NCBI GenBank assembly: GCA_036898135.1
Contig: CM072523.1
Span: forward strand, 27,046,757 to 27,110,756
Direction of reading: 5' to 3'
Length of the DNA: 64,000 nucleotides
Origin: Oncomelania hupensis
Lineage: Eukaryota; Mollusca; Gastropoda; Littorinimorpha; Pomatiopsidae
Notes under the pieces: model-generated
What the model was told of the DNA's origin: nothing
Seen by the model: only the letters and a program-made list of their open reading frames with translations
Databases searched by the model: none
Part shown: positions 1 through 10,595 of the stretch, piece after piece
How the letters are laid out: each line of letters begins with the position of its first letter
How positions within the stretch are numbered: position 1 is the first letter of the stretch
Made by a program: the position numbers and the translations under genes

Positions 1-2
1 TA

Positions 3-3000
3 CACTTAGCAGGGGGAGACCTAATTGCGTATATCAATGCAGAGGTAGAGAAACAGGAGGCTAAGGCAGAGAGAGCAGCCGAGAGAGAACAGAAGAAACT
101 CGAAGCAGAACAGAGAAAAGCAGAACTAGAAGCAGAGCAAAAGAAACTAGCATTAGAAGCAGAGCAGAAGAAACTAGCATTAGAAGCAGAGCAAAAGAAA
201 GCAGAGTTAGAAGCAGCAAGAGAACAGAAAAAAGCAGAGTTAGAAGCAGCAAGAGAACAGAAGAAATTAGAATTAGAAGGAGAACAGAAGAAGGCAGCAT
301 TAGCAGCAGAGAGAGATGCAGAAGTTAGGAGATGGGAGTATGAGAGGGCAGAAAAAGAGAAAGAGCGGGCAGAAAAAGAAAAAGAGAGGGAAGAAAAGGA
401 AAAAGAAAGACAACATGAGTTAGAGCTAAGAAGATTGGGATCAGGAGCTTCAAGTTCTTCCTCAACCCCTCCCCACTCAGATCAGCTAGAAGTAGCATCC
501 AACCCTGTACAAGGAATGTCATTTCCACTGGGAACATTCAATGAGAGAGAAGAAGGTCTAGATCTCTATCTGACTAGGTTTGAGCGTCTAGCCACAGAGT
601 ATAAACTAGATCCCACTCATTGGTCTTTTAAGCTTAGTCAAGGGCTTAGAGGAAAGGCTTATGACATCTACAGTAAGCTACCGACTGACAGAGTGACTGA
701 CTATCACAAAGTAAAAGAGGCACTCCTAACGGGATTCGAACTAACAGGAGAATGCTACCGGCAAAAATTCCGCACCAACCGGAGAGTGAAAGGAGAGAGC
801 TATGCGCAGTTCGCGGATCGGTTGTCCACAACGCTGGATAAGTGGATTAGCCAGTCAGCCACGGCTAAGACGTATGATGGACTGACAGAACTGTTAGTAT
901 GGGAACAGCTACGGGAAACCATGACCCCCGAGCTGAGAACATTCTCAGTAGAGCAGGGCGCGGAAAGACTGGAAGATCTGGTCAAGGTCGCAGATAGGTA
1001 CGTGGCCGCACACGGAGAAGCCAAGAGCTTCAGGCGAGACCTAAAGCCTAACGGGAAAGAGGCACAGAAACGAAGCCCTAACCGGGAAGAGCGCACCGCG
1101 AATAAGCCGAATAACCCCAGACCTGGGCAAAATAAAGGACCCAACACGGAATTCGGGAAAAGAGGTCCCGCAGAACAGAGACGGTATTGTTCGTTCTGCA
1201 ACAGAAACAATCACTCCACCGCAGAATGTTTCAAGTTGGCCGCACAACGTAGGGAAGAGCGCGAAAGCCGGCCAGCGCACAGAGTTCTAACTCAAAGCAG
1301 CGGTAACAAGCCACACACGATCGGAGATCACCCATCGGTGACAGACACGGTCAAGGTCAACGGAAAAGAAGCGAACTGTCTGTATGACACAGGTCTAGCA
1401 TACGACGCGATAGTTAGCGAATCTCTTGTATCGCGCGCGGACTTGACAGACAAGACAGTCGACTTACAAGGAGCAGACTTGACGAAACCGACAACTACTT
1501 GCCCAATAGCATGGATAGAAGTAGAGAGTAGGTACGTCACAGGACGAATCCAAGCAGCTGTTTTACAGAAACCCCTGTATGATCTAGTGCTAGGTTGTAG
1601 GTATGTGTTCTTAGGCACGCCCCCAAAAACTGTAGAGATAGCTGCAGTGCAAACCAGGGCCCAAGCTAAAACCCAACCACCCCAGCCCGAGTTCGCTCCG
1701 AACCCAGGACTCGAAGAGATCAAAACAGCACAGAAAGAAGACACCTCGATAGCGAAGTGCTTCCAGAAGCTACCCAAGGCGCACACACCCCCGCACAAGG
1801 GAGACTTCTACATGGAAGAGGGAGTTCTACATCGACAAGGAGATGGAGATCACACCCAACTAGTACTACCAGCCACCCTTCGAGCCCAAGTACTAGAATT
1901 AGGCCACAGCATGCCACTCAGCGGACACATGGGAATTGGAGCCACAGTGCAGAGGATCAGCGCACACTACTATTGGCCAGGAATCACGGAGGATGTTAAG
2001 CGCTACGTGAAATCTTGCCACCAATGTCAACGATATTCCCCGCGACATCACACCGTACCAGTTACCTTAGGACCATCGGTAGTAGTCGGCGTACCATTCC
2101 AGCAAGTCTCAGTAGACATAGTAGGACCACTGCCCATGACCAAGAAGCGGAACAGATTTCTACTCACACTCGTCGACGCATGTACGATGTGGTGCGAAGC
2201 AGTCCCGTTGCCAGCGATAGACACCAAGAAGATTGCAGATGCACTCATCGCCATCTTTACCAGAGTCGGATTCCCGGACAGCATTAGAACGGACAACGGA
2301 TCTCAGTTCACCGGCCGCCTGATGCAAGACGTGTTCGAGTTGATACAAGTTCATCACATTCGCACACCACCATACCACCCAGCCAGCAACGGACAAGTAG
2401 AAAGGCTGAATGGAACCCTTCTCACCATCCTCAGGAAAGTCGCAGACGACAATCCAGAAGCGTGGGACACCTACGTGAATGCGGCACTGTTCGCATACCG
2501 AGAAACACCCCATGCAGCCACAGGCTACACCCCGTCAACATTGCTATTCGGCAGACCTCTAGCCGGACCGCTAGAAGCCCTACGCCGAAGTTGGACGGAG
2601 GCCAAGATAGACGACACACCAAGAGGTGCCACCAAGTACGTCGCAGACCTGCAGGAAACCCTCAAAGCAACGTGGAAGAAAGCTGGTGAAGCACTGAAGA
2701 AGGCAAGAGCCCGTCAGGCGAAGTACTACAACCGCCACGCGAAGGACAGAGAACTGCAAGTCGGCGATCAAGTGCTACTCTTACTTCCAAGTGGAACCAA
2801 CAAGCTGGACATCGCTTGGAGAGGACCGTACCGGGTGACTGCCAAGAAATCCAAGACAGTCTACCAAGTAGAGGTGAACGGGAGAACCCGATACCACCAC
2901 ATCAATCTCCTCAAGAAATACACGGACCGACCAGCGACCCCCGGCACACACACATGGATGGCCATCACCATCGCGGAAGAAGCTCAGCCCCAACTACAAC

Positions 3001-3608
3001 AGCATCGCCGTGCCACTGACAAATGGAACCCGGAAAATCGCCCCGGACAAAGTAGTATGGACAGCCGAATGCGAGACAGCATTCCAAACACTCAAGGACA
3101 GAATGACATCGGCGCCAGTGCTCCACCTACCCGATTTGACTCAGCCATTCGTTCTACGCACCGACGCAAGCGACTTAGGCCTCGGAGCAGTACTGCTACA
3201 GCGCGACCCCAAGAATGCGGAGACGCTATTCCCTGTCGCCTACGCCAGCAGAAAATTGAGACCCGCCGAGACCCACTACGCCACGTCGGAGAAGGAATGC
3301 CTTGGACTAGTCTGGGCCATACAGAAATTCCAACTCTACCTGTATGGGATCCACTTCACAGTTCAGGTGGACCACCAACCACTATCGTTCCTGGCAGCCT
3401 CCAAGTCTTTGAACTCTCGCCTGATGAGATGGGCACTCACCCTTCAGGCATACTCATCCCAAATCGAGTACATCCCCGGCAAGGAAAACCACGGAGCCGA
3501 CTACCTCAGTCGCCATCTCGTGGAGGACACAGCAGCTGTCGCCCACCCAACACAACTAAGGGCCACAGCACCAGAATTCGTCCCCGCCCAGTAATACCCT
3601 GTCACTAG
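3..3608 (+). CDS. Gag-protease-integrase polyprotein of the LTR element (5' partial)
   Basis: One frame is open from the first codon of the window. It starts with a charged, heptad-like Glu/Lys/Ala coiled coil (to about 425), then a retrotransposon gag domain (about 520-1010), and a CCHC zinc knuckle (C-S-F-C...H...C, about 1187-1230). The aspartic protease has D-T-G at about 1386. The integrase zinc module has intact H-H-C-C (about 1900-2025), and the core has D (SVDIVGPL), D (RTDNGSQF) and E (NGQVERLNG), ending with the usual GPYRV/YHHINLLKKY tail near 2930. After about 2990 this frame runs out of phase through the RNase H region until its stop, so that last part is not meaningful protein. 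Mature processing would be by the encoded protease. Confidence 0.9.
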   Translation, partial: HLAGGDLIAYINAEVEKQEAKAERAAEREQKKLEAEQRKAELEAEQKKLALEAEQKKLALEAEQKKAELEAAREQKKAELEAAREQKKLELEGEQKKAALAAERDAEVRRWEYERAEKEKERAEKEKEREEKEKERQHELELRRLGSGASSSSSTPPHSDQLEVASNPVQGMSFPLGTFNEREEGLDLYLTRFERLATEYKLDPTHWSFKLSQGLRGKAYDIYSKLPTDRVTDYHKVKEALLTGFELTGECYRQKFRTNRRVKGESYAQFADRLSTTLDKWISQSATAKTYDGLTELLVWEQLRETMTPELRTFSVEQGAERLEDLVKVADRYVAAHGEAKSFRRDLKPNGKEAQKRSPNREERTANKPNNPRPGQNKGPNTEFGKRGPAEQRRYCSFCNRNNHSTAECFKLAAQRREERESRPAHRVLTQSSGNKPHTIGDHPSVTDTVKVNGKEANCLYDTGLAYDAIVSESLVSRADLTDKTVDLQGADLTKPTTTCPIAWIEVESRYVTGRIQAAVLQKPLYDLVLGCRYVFLGTPPKTVEIAAVQTRAQAKTQPPQPEFAPNPGLEEIKTAQKEDTSIAKCFQKLPKAHTPPHKGDFYMEEGVLHRQGDGDHTQLVLPATLRAQVLELGHSMPLSGHMGIGATVQRISAHYYWPGITEDVKRYVKSCHQCQRYSPRHHTVPVTLGPSVVVGVPFQQVSVDIVGPLPMTKKRNRFLLTLVDACTMWCEAVPLPAIDTKKIADALIAIFTRVGFPDSIRTDNGSQFTGRLMQDVFELIQVHHIRTPPYHPASNGQVERLNGTLLTILRKVADDNPEAWDTYVNAALFAYRETPHAATGYTPSTLLFGRPLAGPLEALRRSWTEAKIDDTPRGATKYVADLQETLKATWKKAGEALKKARARQAKYYNRHAKDRELQVGDQVLLLLPSGTNKLDIAWRGPYRVTAKKSKTVYQVEVNGRTRYHHINLLKKYTDRPATPGTHTWMAITIAEEAQPQLQQHRRATDKWNPENRPGQSSMDSRMRDSIPNTQGQNDIGASAPPTRFDSAIRSTHRRKRLRPRSSTATARPQECGDAIPCRLRQQKIETRRDPLRHVGEGMPWTSLGHTEIPTLPVWDPLHSSGGPPTTIVPGSLQVFELSPDEMGTHPSGILIPNRVHPRQGKPRSRLPQSPSRGGHSSCRPPNTTKGHSTRIRPRPVIPCH
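2992..3594 (+). pseudogene. RT C-terminal remnant plus RNase H domain
   Basis: This lies in a different frame from gag-integrase. It begins with the tail of a gypsy RT connection segment (NYNSIAVPLT, then VVWT..C..AFQTLKD) and continues into RNase H with the four acidic positions visible: TDASD, SEKECL, QVDHQPL and GADYLSRH. The stop is at 3592-3594. The fingers and palm of RT, including any YxDD box, are absent. The junction near 2985-2992 joins the end of integrase straight to the RT tail out of frame, so it is a deletion scar rather than a normal ribosomal frameshift site. Confidence 0.88.
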
Positions 3609-3761
3609 AGTCCATAGCTACCTGGCACAGCATTGCAGCTCAGGTAGAGCAACTTACTTAGTTTGTAAATAGGACCCTAGGATAGTGCAGTGTTAAACTA
3701 GGCTCTGTAGTAGAAAAAGGTCGAATCCAGTAGTCATCGCCTTTTTTCAGTTGAGGGAGCC

Positions 3762-5321
3762 TGTCGCGTTAGGACTAGTTTTAACTCTGCTTATTGACTA
3801 TTTAGCCATGTGTAGTATTTGTAACAGTAGAGAAGTTAGACTATTACACAGCAGCAATTAAATTACACAGCAGACAGCACACTGCGAGCCTGAGCCACAC
3901 ACACAGCGCAGTGACGTCAGCACTTAAGTTTTGAATCGGACCGTTGGAACCAATGGGAGAGCTTAGGCAAAGTGGTTGGAGCCAGTTTGACTGGGTCCAA
4001 ACCACGCACAGTTTTGGTCAGTTGGGAGGAATACACCGAAGTGTGAACAGCTAGATAGCTAGAGAAATCTCTACACACTTAGACCAGGAAGCAGGACTTA
4101 GAAGCATAGAATTCTATCAAGTCACAACGGGCCTGAACTTGTCAAACAGGTAAATGAACACCCTTCTGTTTCATCGTGATATATTTATATTATTGTTGAA
4201 ATTATGTTTGTGGAATTTGCTATGCATAAATGTGAATTGTTAATCCGAATTTGCCGTACCACGTGGAAGAGCCGAGCACGAGGCGAAACACGACCGGTTG
4301 CGCCGCCATGTTGTATCCCGTACGGAACCACTGTTGTTTAACTTATATGTATGTTTGCAGACCAGTGGCTGTACCACTGAATGTTTATATTATTATTAAT
4401 TCTGTATGTGTATAGTTAGACACGATTTATATTTATGTATGTATAGGAATTTAGAGTGAGATTCCAGTGGAACCCGGAAGTAGCAGAATGTTCGTCGCTT
4501 ATGTATAGAGATGTGGAGCTATCACTGAGGGCTACTTGGCTTTCAGTGAGACGCTCTGCACAAACCGATTATTCAGGGTTGTGCAGAATTTCGTCTCTTA
4601 TATTCCAGACGAGCAGGCGAGCTATCCCGAGCTATCCCGAGCTATCCTGTGTGCCCCACTCCACAGAGACGACTAGTTGGTCGAGGAGACTCTCCCGCAC
4701 AAGACGGAAGGAGCTACCCGAAGAAACACCCTGTCAGACCCCACAGCGTGGCAAGGGAACCCAACTACACAACGACAAAGGTGTACCAGAAGCTACCTCA
4801 CAGAAGGACTTCGAACCCCCACTCATGAGTTAAGTGCATAACACGAAGGTGCACTTAAACTGATCATAACAGGACCACAGTAGTCCAACTCTTCAGAAAC
4901 TGTAAAACGGACCACAGTAGTCCAAATCTACATGAAATATTATAGCAAGTGCCCGAGGAAGAAATAACAGCTGCCTAGACTATCAGCGATCGAACTATTA
5001 GCATTGAAAGAGACTTTTTAAGTTAGATTAGTACTTAGAGAATCTTGTATAGAGTAGAAGAAATAAATGTGTGATTTTAACTGTTATCCAGTGGCTGGAC
5101 TACTTATGATTCATAGCCGTGTGAAAGCTAGTGTGAAAGCTAGTGTGACAGTAATCTTTTACCATTTTTCTATCTATTTCTGTATCCCAACCTTAACACA
5201 GAACGAGCTAAACAAATAAATTTATTAAAGTAATTCATAGGGTGACGTACTAGCAGTTCCCACCGAATAAACGTGAGGGTCCATAATTCCATTGTGCAGA
5301 GCCCATAAACCCCACGTGACA
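3762..5321 (+). repeat. 3' LTR of the plus-strand element
   Basis: The LTR begins TGTCGCG right after a purine-rich stretch (TTGAGGGAGC, the probable polypurine tract, 3751-3760) and ends CCCACGTGACA. The limits were set by aligning it with the inverted copy at 6911-8432, with which it shares most of its length. It contains a 125-codon open frame (4456-4833) that is not conserved in the other copy. The base after the LTR, 5322, resumes LINE coding sequence. Confidence 0.85.
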
Positions 5322-6382
5322 ACGACTCACAACTACAAGACAAAGACAAACCTGACAACATTCAGGCACTCCTGACTCGCACGGCCGACTGCTGTGAAGA
5401 CGTGAAGGACTGGATGACAGCAAACAAACTTAAACTGAACGACGACAAAACGGAAGCCATGCTGGTAGGCACACGCCAGAAACTCCCTCAGCTCCCCTCC
5501 TCTCTCCATCTTCAGCTTGACGGTACCTCTATCCCTCTCTCCGACTCTGCCAAGAACCTTGGCGTTATCCTTGACTCTTCTCTCTCAATGACTAGCTTTG
5601 TCTCTGCAACCGCCCGGGCCTGCTACTTCCACCTCCGTCGAATCAGTCAGATCAGAAAATACCTCACCACTGAAGCTGCCACCAAACTTGCTGTCTCCCT
5701 CATCCTGTCTCGCATCGACTATTGCAACTCCCTTCTTTCCGGCCTTCCCCGCTCCACCACTCTCCCTCTCCAACGCGTTCAAAACAATACTGCCCGCCTC
5801 GTCCTCAGAAAGAAGAAATCTGACCACGTCACTCCCTTGCTCAAAGCCCTACACTGGCTTCCCATCTCCCAACGCATTCAATACAAGACCTTGTCTCTCT
5901 GCTACAAGTCCCTCAACAACTCCGCTCCTCTCTATCTCTCTGACTTACTTCACCCATACATTCCCTCTCGCTCTCTTCGCTCTGCCTCCGACCCTCTCCG
6001 CCTCCGCATTCCTCGCTCCAAACTCAGCACGTTCGGGTCCCGCTCCTTCTCTGTCTACGGCCCATCCATCTGGAATACTCTTCCACTCTCTCTCCGTCAG
6101 AAACCCTCTCCCACCTCCTTCCAGTCTGCCCTCAAAACTTACCTTTTCAAGCAGTTCTAACACTATGACCTCACTACGCACCCCATCGCCAGCTGTCTCT
6201 TGCATATAGTGTCTGGTCTGTTTGTGGTATGAGTATATTTGAGTGAATGTATTTTTTGCGTAATTGTTACATGTGTCATTGTCTAAAGCGTGCACATGCG
6301 TGCGTGAGTTGTGAGTGCGCGCTTAGAGTTATAATTATTATAAGATAAGCGCATTATAAATACAGTAATTATTATTATTATT
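5322..6382 (+). mobile_element. LINE 3' half, split by the LTR element
   Basis: Coding sequence resumes immediately after the LTR and runs to a stop at 6160. A non-coding 3' UTR follows, ending ...GCGCATTATAAATACAGTAATT plus an ATT repeat, a typical LINE tail. The tail abuts the minus-strand gag fragment, indicating that the LINE had inserted into that gag gene. Confidence 0.85.
5324..6160 (+). pseudogene. Non-LTR retrotransposon reverse transcriptase, C-terminal part
   Basis: The protein begins D-S-Q-L, the residues that follow the first Asp of the RT catalytic YADD box in jockey/CR1-type LINEs. It continues with the conserved thumb motifs DWMTANKLKLNDDKTE, NLGVILDSSL, HLRRISQIRKYL, SRIDYCNSLL, LHWLPISQRI and GPSIWNTLP. 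The frame is uninterrupted to the stop. The upstream half, with endonuclease and fingers, is expected on the far side of the LTR element outside the window. The clade was not resolved. Confidence 0.88.
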
Positions 6383-6536
6383 CTAATTTCTTCGCCTCTC
6401 TCTCTGCTGCTCTCTCTGCCTTAGCCTCCTGTTTCTCTACCTCTGCATTGATATACGCAATTAGGTCTCCCCCTGCTAAGTGTAAAGCTTCTCCCAATTC
6501 CTTGAAACGCAATCTCAAGGCCACTGGGTCCGACAT
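6383..6536 (-). pseudogene. Gag N-terminus of the minus-strand LTR element
   Basis: The start codon is at 6536 on the minus strand. The protein opens MSDPVALRLRFKELGEALHL and continues with the same AGGDLIAYINAEVEKQEAK stretch that begins the window on the plus strand. It therefore supplies the gag start missing from the plus-strand copy. It ends at 6383, where LINE tail sequence begins. Confidence 0.85.
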
Positions 6537-6885
6537 TGTCAAAACTGTATATGAACAACCTCTGAATCACGTGGAATACCAAAACACTAGCAATATTGCA
6601 ATTCAATAAAAACAATGCAAAGACCATAAAATTCGCAATCAATAATAGAATAAAACAAGAGTCAAATGGCATACAACAGTTATTTAAGCAAAACCTGCAA
6701 AAGAACAATGCAACATACAGGCACAACAATATTTGAAGCAAAAAAGTTTTTAAGTAAAGAATAGTGCACCAAACTGATCCGTGTTATACCCTTACACTAT
6801 TCTAAGTTATTCTACTACTACTACTGTTGTTATCTAATTTTATTGTACTTAGGTCCGGTTATACCCAATTCCTATTATACACAGA

Positions 6886-6903
6886 TCCTAGCTAGGCTCG
6901 CCA
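6886..6903 (-). promoter_or_regulatory. Candidate tRNA primer-binding site
   Basis: On the minus strand, seven bases after the LTR end, the leader reads TGGCGAGCCTAGCTAGGA. Starting with TGG it fits a site complementary to a tRNA 3' CCA end. The tRNA was not identified. Confidence 0.4.
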
Positions 6904-6910
6904 ATTAAAG

Positions 6911-8432
6911 TGTCACGTGGGGTTTATGGGCTCTGCACAATGGAATTATGGACCCTCACGTTTATTCGGTGGGAACTGCTAGTAAGTCACCCTATGAATT
7001 ACTTTAATAAATTTATTTGTTTAGCTCGTTCTGTGTTAAGGTTGGGGTACAGAAATAGATAGAAAAATGGTAAAAGAATACTGTCACACTAGCTTTCACA
7101 CGGCTATGAATCATATGTAGTCCAGCCACTTGATAACAGTTAAAATCACACATTTATTTCTTCTACTCTATACAAGATTCTCTAAGTACTAATCTAACTT
7201 AAAAAGTCTCAGTTACTGCTAATAGTTCGATCGCTGATAGTCTAGGCAGCTGTTATATCTTCCTCGGGCACTTGCTATAATATTTCATGTAGATTTGGAC
7301 TACTGTGGTCCGTTTTACAGTTTCTGAAGAGTTGGACTACCGTGGTCCTGTTATGATCAGTTTAAGTGCACCTTCGTTGATTACACTTAACTTTCTGATG
7401 GTGCGGTCGAAGTCCTTCTGTGAGGTAGCTTCTGGGACACCTTTGTCGTTGTGTAGTTGGGTTCCCTTGCCACGCTGTGGGGTCTGACAGGGTGTTTTTC
7501 AAGGTAGCTCTTTCCGGCTTGTGCGGCAGAGTCTCCTCAACCAACTAGTCGTTTCTGTGGAGTGGGGTGCACAGGATAGCTCGGGATAGCTCGCCTGCTC
7601 GTCTGTAATATAAGAGACGAAATTCTGCACAACCCTGAATAATCGGTTTGTGCAGAGCGTCTCACTGAAAGCCAAAGTAGCCCTCAGTGATAGCTCCACA
7701 TCTCTATACATAAGCGACGAACATTCTGCTACTTCCGGGGTCCACTGGAATCTCACTCTAAATTCCTATACATACATAAATATCAATCGTGTCTAACTAT
7801 ACACATACAGAATTAATAATAATATAAACATTCAGTGGTACAGCCACTGGTCTGCAAACATACATATAAGTTAAACAACAGTGGTTCCGTACGGCATGCA
7901 ACATGGCGGCGCAACCGGTCGTGTTTCGCCTCGTGGTCGGCTCTTTCACGTGGTACGGCAAATTCGGATTAACAATTCACATTTATGCATAGCAAATTCT
8001 TCAAACATAATTTCAACAATAATATAAATATATCACGATGAAACAGAAGGGTGTTCATTTACCTGTTTGACAAGTTCAGGCCCGTGATGACTTGAGAGAA
8101 TTCTAAGATTCTTCAGTCCTGCTTCCTGGTCTATGAGTGAAGAGATTCTCTAGCTATCTAAGTAGATGTTACTTCTTCCTCGTCTCACACACGACTGACC
8201 AAAACTGTGTGAGGATTTGACACAGTCAGAACTGCTCTACCCGCTTACCTGAGCTCTCATTGGTTAAACGGTCCGATTCAAAGCTCAAGTGCTGACTCAC
8301 TGCGTAGCGTGGGTCGGGCTCGCGGTGTGTACTTTAATTGCTGGCTGGGTAATACTCTCCTCTCTACTGTTACAATGACTACACAAGGCTAAATAGTCAC
8401 TGGGCAGGGTTAAAACTGCTCGGTTCATGACA
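6911..8432 (-). repeat. 5' LTR of the minus-strand element
   Basis: On the minus strand it starts TGTCATGAACC and ends CCACGTGACA, the same termini as the LTR at 3762-5321. It is 1,522 bp against 1,560 bp, with scattered differences. The two LTRs and the LINE between them give the region a large imperfect inverted-repeat structure. Confidence 0.85.
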
Positions 8433-8822
8433 AAGGGTAATGATGGTATCATTTTAAACTATATCAGTGGATTCGTTCTTTGAAAAAAAAAACTCCCCCC
8501 ACCTCCAGAGCACTTCCCGACTCCCCCCCCCTCGACCCCTCCCCCTTTTTATTAAATGTAATCTCACAGGATGAGAGGCATGATGGTACTGGGAACGAGG
8601 AGAGTGGAGACGGAGAATGTGTGAGGGAACGGGAGATGGAATGGGGGAGAGAAAGAGAGAGAGAGGGAGGAGGGTGGGGTGTGGTGGGTAGAATGGATGG
8701 TTGGAGGAGATGTTCAGTTTCCCGTTGCGCACAATGTACTCATCCAGCAGCAAGTTGGCACCTTGAACGGCTTGAGTTAGTCCTGTTCACGACCAGCAGG
8801 AAAATGGCTATTTAAGAACAAT
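8433..8822. other. Non-coding flank with a purine-rich tract
   Basis: No gene was recognised. About 8625-8690 is an imperfect GA/GGA-rich tract that explains the open frames seen on both strands here. Confidence 0.5.
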
Positions 8823-8835
8823 TCATATAGCGTTC

Positions 8836-9524
8836 ACACCTTGGGGTCATGAGCAATCTTGCCACTGTAGATTGTTCTAACCTATAAAGGGAACAGTGAA
8901 AGCCCCAGTTGAAAACCTGCCTTGCCGTTGTAGGCATGACAGATTCACTGCGGGAGTGCCGGGAGTTTCAGTATAAATAGTATCCCCACTTTATGGAAAT
9001 TTAGTGCTTTAAATTCCCACTGTTGCTATCTTCCTCATATACTCTTTCCCATTCCTGCTCTGTCCTATCACTCTGCTATACTATCTTCTTCTTCGCTAGA
9101 TCAATGACCTACCTTTTTTCTTGAAAACTCTTCCTGGACAAGACTCCTTGTTTGTGTATGGGGTCTGTTGGATCAGCTTGGGAGTGTTGGACGCTTTCTG
9201 CTGGGTGGTCACTAGGGCTTCCTATGATGTTAGTATTTAGCAATATAGGCATTTTATATGTATATGTTTCGTTGATGATTTGTAATGATGGTTGTATTCT
9301 ATTTTGTTTTTGTAACCGGGGGTTCGCGTAGTTGAGGTAAACCCTCAGCCGTCCCCCGCGTGGGATGTCTTTATTGTAAAGTGACTGGCCGGTGGAGGGC
9401 GTTCAATTTTCCCACTAGGGTTGTTTCAGCAGATCTTTTATGCGGATCGGGGGTTGTCCGGTCCTGATTTGGCTCGGAGGAGTCCGCTGGACCTAAAGCA
9501 ACAATAAATCAATCAATCAATCAA
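8836..9524 (+). mobile_element. 689-bp retroposon, family A, copy 1 (AATC tail)
   Basis: It is flanked by a 13-bp direct repeat TCATATAGCGTTC (8823-8835 and 9525-9537), a target-site duplication. It ends in an (AATC)n tail. The body from 8953 matches the copy at 48880 and the inverted copy at 11350-12170. There is no recognisable coding domain and no tRNA-like box in the 5' part. Variable-length duplications plus a short tandem 3' tail indicate target-primed insertion using LINE machinery. Confidence 0.8.
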
Positions 9525-10595
9525 TCATATAGCGTTCGCCTGAGACGTACTCGCATTATCAACCTTGTTGGCATTAACTTTGTGTCCAGTCTGGCATTCC
9601 GAGGACTCTATTGTCCTGCGGTAGGTAATCTTTGTGTGCTAGGTACAGTAGTACTCCTTAATTTTTTTTTTTTTTTTTGGGGGGAAGGGGAGGGGCAGCG
9701 AAGATAATGCTTGATTTTCGTAGAAAAGAAGCTAGCAGATACGTAAATAATTTGAATTAAGATGTTCATGAGATAGGGATCCGTGTGGATCAGCCCATTA
9801 TATTTTGCCAAAGCAATGTGTGACGTGAAGATAATGCTTAATCCTCATACGAAAGAAGCCAGCGAACCTGTACATTATTTTGAGAATAACAAAAAGAATA
9901 ATAATTCTTAACGAATAGTTGATAATGTTTATCGTTGCTTGTGGTGGTGAAGGTAGGGGGAGCCGGAAGGACGGAAAAGGGATTGAAGTTCAAGTGTCAA
10001 TTGTTATCGGCAATAGCATTTGAACTTTTGGAGAGATGGAGCCTGCATAGTAAGAAGGCATGCATTCTTGTTTGTTGGAAACGGAAGGAGAGTGCATTAC
10101 AGCGGAACTACCAAAACTTTGTCTTATCTCGTTAAATGCTGTTCTCGATTTTACAGAACAATACTGTGAAAGGAACTGGTTATCCGTTAAACAGATTTGA
10201 CGTAAGGTCAGTTGAAAGGGAACGCACGCACTCTGCGGACAACGAATGAAAACAATCTCCCATCAGCAACACCTAATAAAAATCCTAGATTTTTAGATCA
10301 TTGCCTGTTTGGTTGTTTATTTGGAATCCAACACCCACACGGCAACATTCCAATGTTTGATTTTATAACGTGAAACAAATATATTTGTAATTATACATAC
10401 TATAATAAAAACATATGCTAGATATTCTATTGGTAAACTTTTGTAGACTAATATAATTGTATGTTGTTTTTTAAAAAAAAATCTCTCTCTCCTTAAAGAG
10501 AACGTTTTTTTTAAGTTTAATTTTAAATGTCAAATATCACCTGCGTGTATGAACAAACTTTACATGAAAGATTGATTGAATAAAATATATTATAA
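9525..10595. other. Non-coding stretch
   Basis: Apart from a poly-T tract (about 9661-9679) I recognise nothing here. Confidence 0.4.

Larger units (their letters stand above)
1..5321 (+). mobile_element. Ty3/gypsy LTR retrotransposon, Gmr1-type order, RT deleted (5' end outside window)
   Basis: The window opens inside gag, about 17 codons after the start seen in the minus-strand copy at 6536. Coding order is gag, protease, integrase, then a fragment of the RT tail plus RNase H, then a 1.56-kb LTR. Ordinary Ty3/gypsy elements place integrase last. Integrase directly after protease and before RT-RNase H is the order described for Gmr1-like elements. Nearly the whole reverse transcriptase is missing, so this copy cannot be autonomous. 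The reading frames are otherwise open, which suggests a recent deletion or a recently mobilised copy. The 5' LTR must lie upstream of the window. Confidence 0.9.
6383..8432 (-). mobile_element. Second, older copy of the same LTR element (5' end, inverted)
   Basis: Read on the minus strand this is a 5' LTR (8432 to 6911), a leader with a candidate primer-binding site, and the first 51 codons of gag. It is then cut off by the ATT-tailed LINE. The leader and LTR match the plus-strand element in inverted orientation with visible substitutions and indels, so it is a separate, diverged insertion. The remainder is expected beyond the left edge of the window. Confidence 0.85.

Noticed and set aside
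61..2993. Many minus-strand and alternate-frame open frames of 60-150 codons
   Set aside because: They are shadows of the gag-protease-integrase frame and show no domain.
4456..4833. 125-codon frame inside the 3' LTR
   Set aside because: The matching frame in the other LTR (7499-7756, minus) diverges by frameshifts, so coding conservation is not supported.
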